A stretch of DNA of 5,300 nucleotides, from NCBI GenBank assembly GCA_003224195.1, contig QHYP01000079.1, positions 1-5,300 of the forward strand. Direction: 5' to 3'. Shown here piece by piece: positions 4,824-5,300 of the stretch. Within the stretch, counting starts at the first letter, position 1. Each line of letters opens with the position of its first letter. The notes under the pieces are model-generated. The model made no database searches and had not been told where the DNA came from. It saw nothing but the letters and a program-made list of their open reading frames with translations. The position numbers and the translations under genes were made by a program. Origin of the DNA: Acidobacteriota bacterium. GTDB lineage: Bacteria > Acidobacteriota > Terriglobia > Acidiferrales > UBA7541.

Positions 4824-5108
4824 ATGGCACACAAAAAAGGCGGCGGTTCATCCACGAACGGCCGCGATTCGCACGGACAAAGGCTGGGCGTCAAGCGCTT
4901 CGGCGGCCAGTTCGTCAATGCGGGCACCATACTCATCCGCCAGCGCGGCACGAAGCACAAGCCCGGTTTGAACGTCGCTCGGGGCAAGGACGACACGCTC
5001 TTCGCACTCGTCACGGGCCACGTCAAATTCGAGGATAAGGGCCGCGACGGGCGCTTCATCAGCGTGCTGCCAGCCGAACAAACCACATCGTCCGCCACAG
5101 CCAACTGA
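4824..5108 (+). CDS. rpmA: 50S ribosomal protein L27 (bL27)
   Basis: This is a complete 94-residue bL27, whose N-terminal tail reaches the peptidyl transferase centre and helps place tRNA. Conserved marks are MAHKKGGGS, NGRDSHGQRLGVKRFGGQ, AGTILIRQRGTK, PGLNVARGKDDTLFA and KFEDKGRDGRFISV. The N-terminus begins directly with MAHKK, without the cleavable extension seen in Firmicutes and relatives, so no Prp-type processing is expected. The last ten or so residues (AEQTTSSATAN) are an unconserved polar tail. ATG at 4824 is favoured by AAGGGG (4811-4816), which overlaps the rplU stop codon and gives a 7-base spacing; TTG at 4818 would add only two residues. It is co-transcribed with rplU and probably translationally coupled to it. 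Confidence 0.98.
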   Translation: MAHKKGGGSSTNGRDSHGQRLGVKRFGGQFVNAGTILIRQRGTKHKPGLNVARGKDDTLFALVTGHVKFEDKGRDGRFISVLPAEQTTSSATAN

Positions 5109-5125
5109 TCGAGGCCATGCGCGGG

Positions 5126-5155
5126 GGCAGGCTTCAGCCTGTCTTCTTTTCTTTC
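5126..5155 (+). terminator. intrinsic terminator or attenuator between rpmA and obgE
   Basis: GGCAGGC (5126-5132) pairs with GCCTGTC (5137-5143) over 7 bp, including one G-U pair, with a TTCA loop. The pyrimidine tract TTCTTTTCTTTC follows directly. This is the classic form of a rho-independent terminator, 17 bases after the rpmA stop. Since obgE follows in the same direction, it may act as a partial terminator that lowers obgE expression relative to the ribosomal genes. The core resembles hairpin repeats scattered between genes in some large soil-bacterial genomes, so a dispersed repeat is an alternative reading. Confidence 0.65.
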
Positions 5156-5225
5156 TGCCCGCATTTCTGCACGCAGTGGCGTTGCTCTTACTGCTGTCGT
5201 ATCCTTTCGAAGGAGAAGGTTCTTT

Positions 5226-5300
5226 GTGTTCGTTGACGAAGCCAAAATCCTCGTGAAGGCCGGCGACGGCGGCAATGGCTGCATGGCCTTCCGCCGGGAA
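5226..5300 (+). CDS. obgE: Obg family GTPase, N-terminal 25 codons; 3' end outside window
   Basis: The frame from GTG 5226 runs open to the end of the window and reads FVDEAKILVKAGDGGNG then CMAFRRE. This is the start of the glycine-rich Obg fold (GDGGNGC and FRRE are hallmarks), which precedes the GTPase domain in ObgE/CgtA, a GTPase that works in 50S subunit maturation and stress control. The G1-G5 motifs lie beyond the window. GTG is chosen because the family normally begins MFVDEAKI or similar; AAGGAG (5210-5215) lies 10 bases upstream, with GAAGG nearer (5215-5219). No good separate promoter is seen in the 117-base spacer, so read-through past the upstream hairpin is the likely source of transcript. 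Position after rplU-rpmA is strongly conserved in bacteria. Confidence 0.95.
   Translation, partial: MFVDEAKILVKAGDGGNGCMAFRRE

Overview
The window is a GC-rich stretch of bacterial chromosome in which every recognisable gene reads left to right. It looks like conserved housekeeping sequence from a free-living Gram-negative bacterium. The outer-membrane-type protein in the middle points to a diderm. The overall style (topA next to xerC, a long XerC linker, an unfamiliar barrel-like protein) suggests Acidobacteriota or a relative, but that is an impression and no taxon-specific marker proves it.

Left part (1-2377): the 3' end of topA (DNA topoisomerase I, entered mid-gene, with five C-terminal zinc ribbons). 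A 136-base spacer follows, holding a weak hairpin plus T-run and an isolated TATAAT box, then a complete tyrosine recombinase gene, most like xerC. Both products act on chromosome topology and segregation: one relaxes negative supercoils, the other resolves chromosome dimers.

Middle (2378-4410): a 261-residue exported protein with a signal peptide and a C-terminal aromatic residue as in outer membrane beta-barrels. Next comes a 368-base gene-free stretch (3233-3600) carrying several inverted repeats, among them a 10-bp perfect pair, a TGACCGC/GCGGTCA hairpin, the palindrome GGGTATATACCC and an 8-bp hairpin. Then comes a complete classical short-chain dehydrogenase/reductase with a strong ribosome binding site.

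Right part (4411-5300): a near-consensus sigma70-type promoter (TTGATC, 17 bases, TATAAT) drives the conserved ribosomal block rplU (bL21) - rpmA (bL27) - obgE (Obg GTPase, first 25 codons only). An intrinsic-terminator-like hairpin with a T-rich tail lies between rpmA and obgE and probably reduces read-through from ribosomal protein genes into the GTPase gene.

I found no mobile element, CRISPR array, tRNA or rRNA, and no clearly new multi-gene system. The parts least explained are the inverted-repeat-rich spacer at 3233-3600 and the exported protein at 2447-3232.
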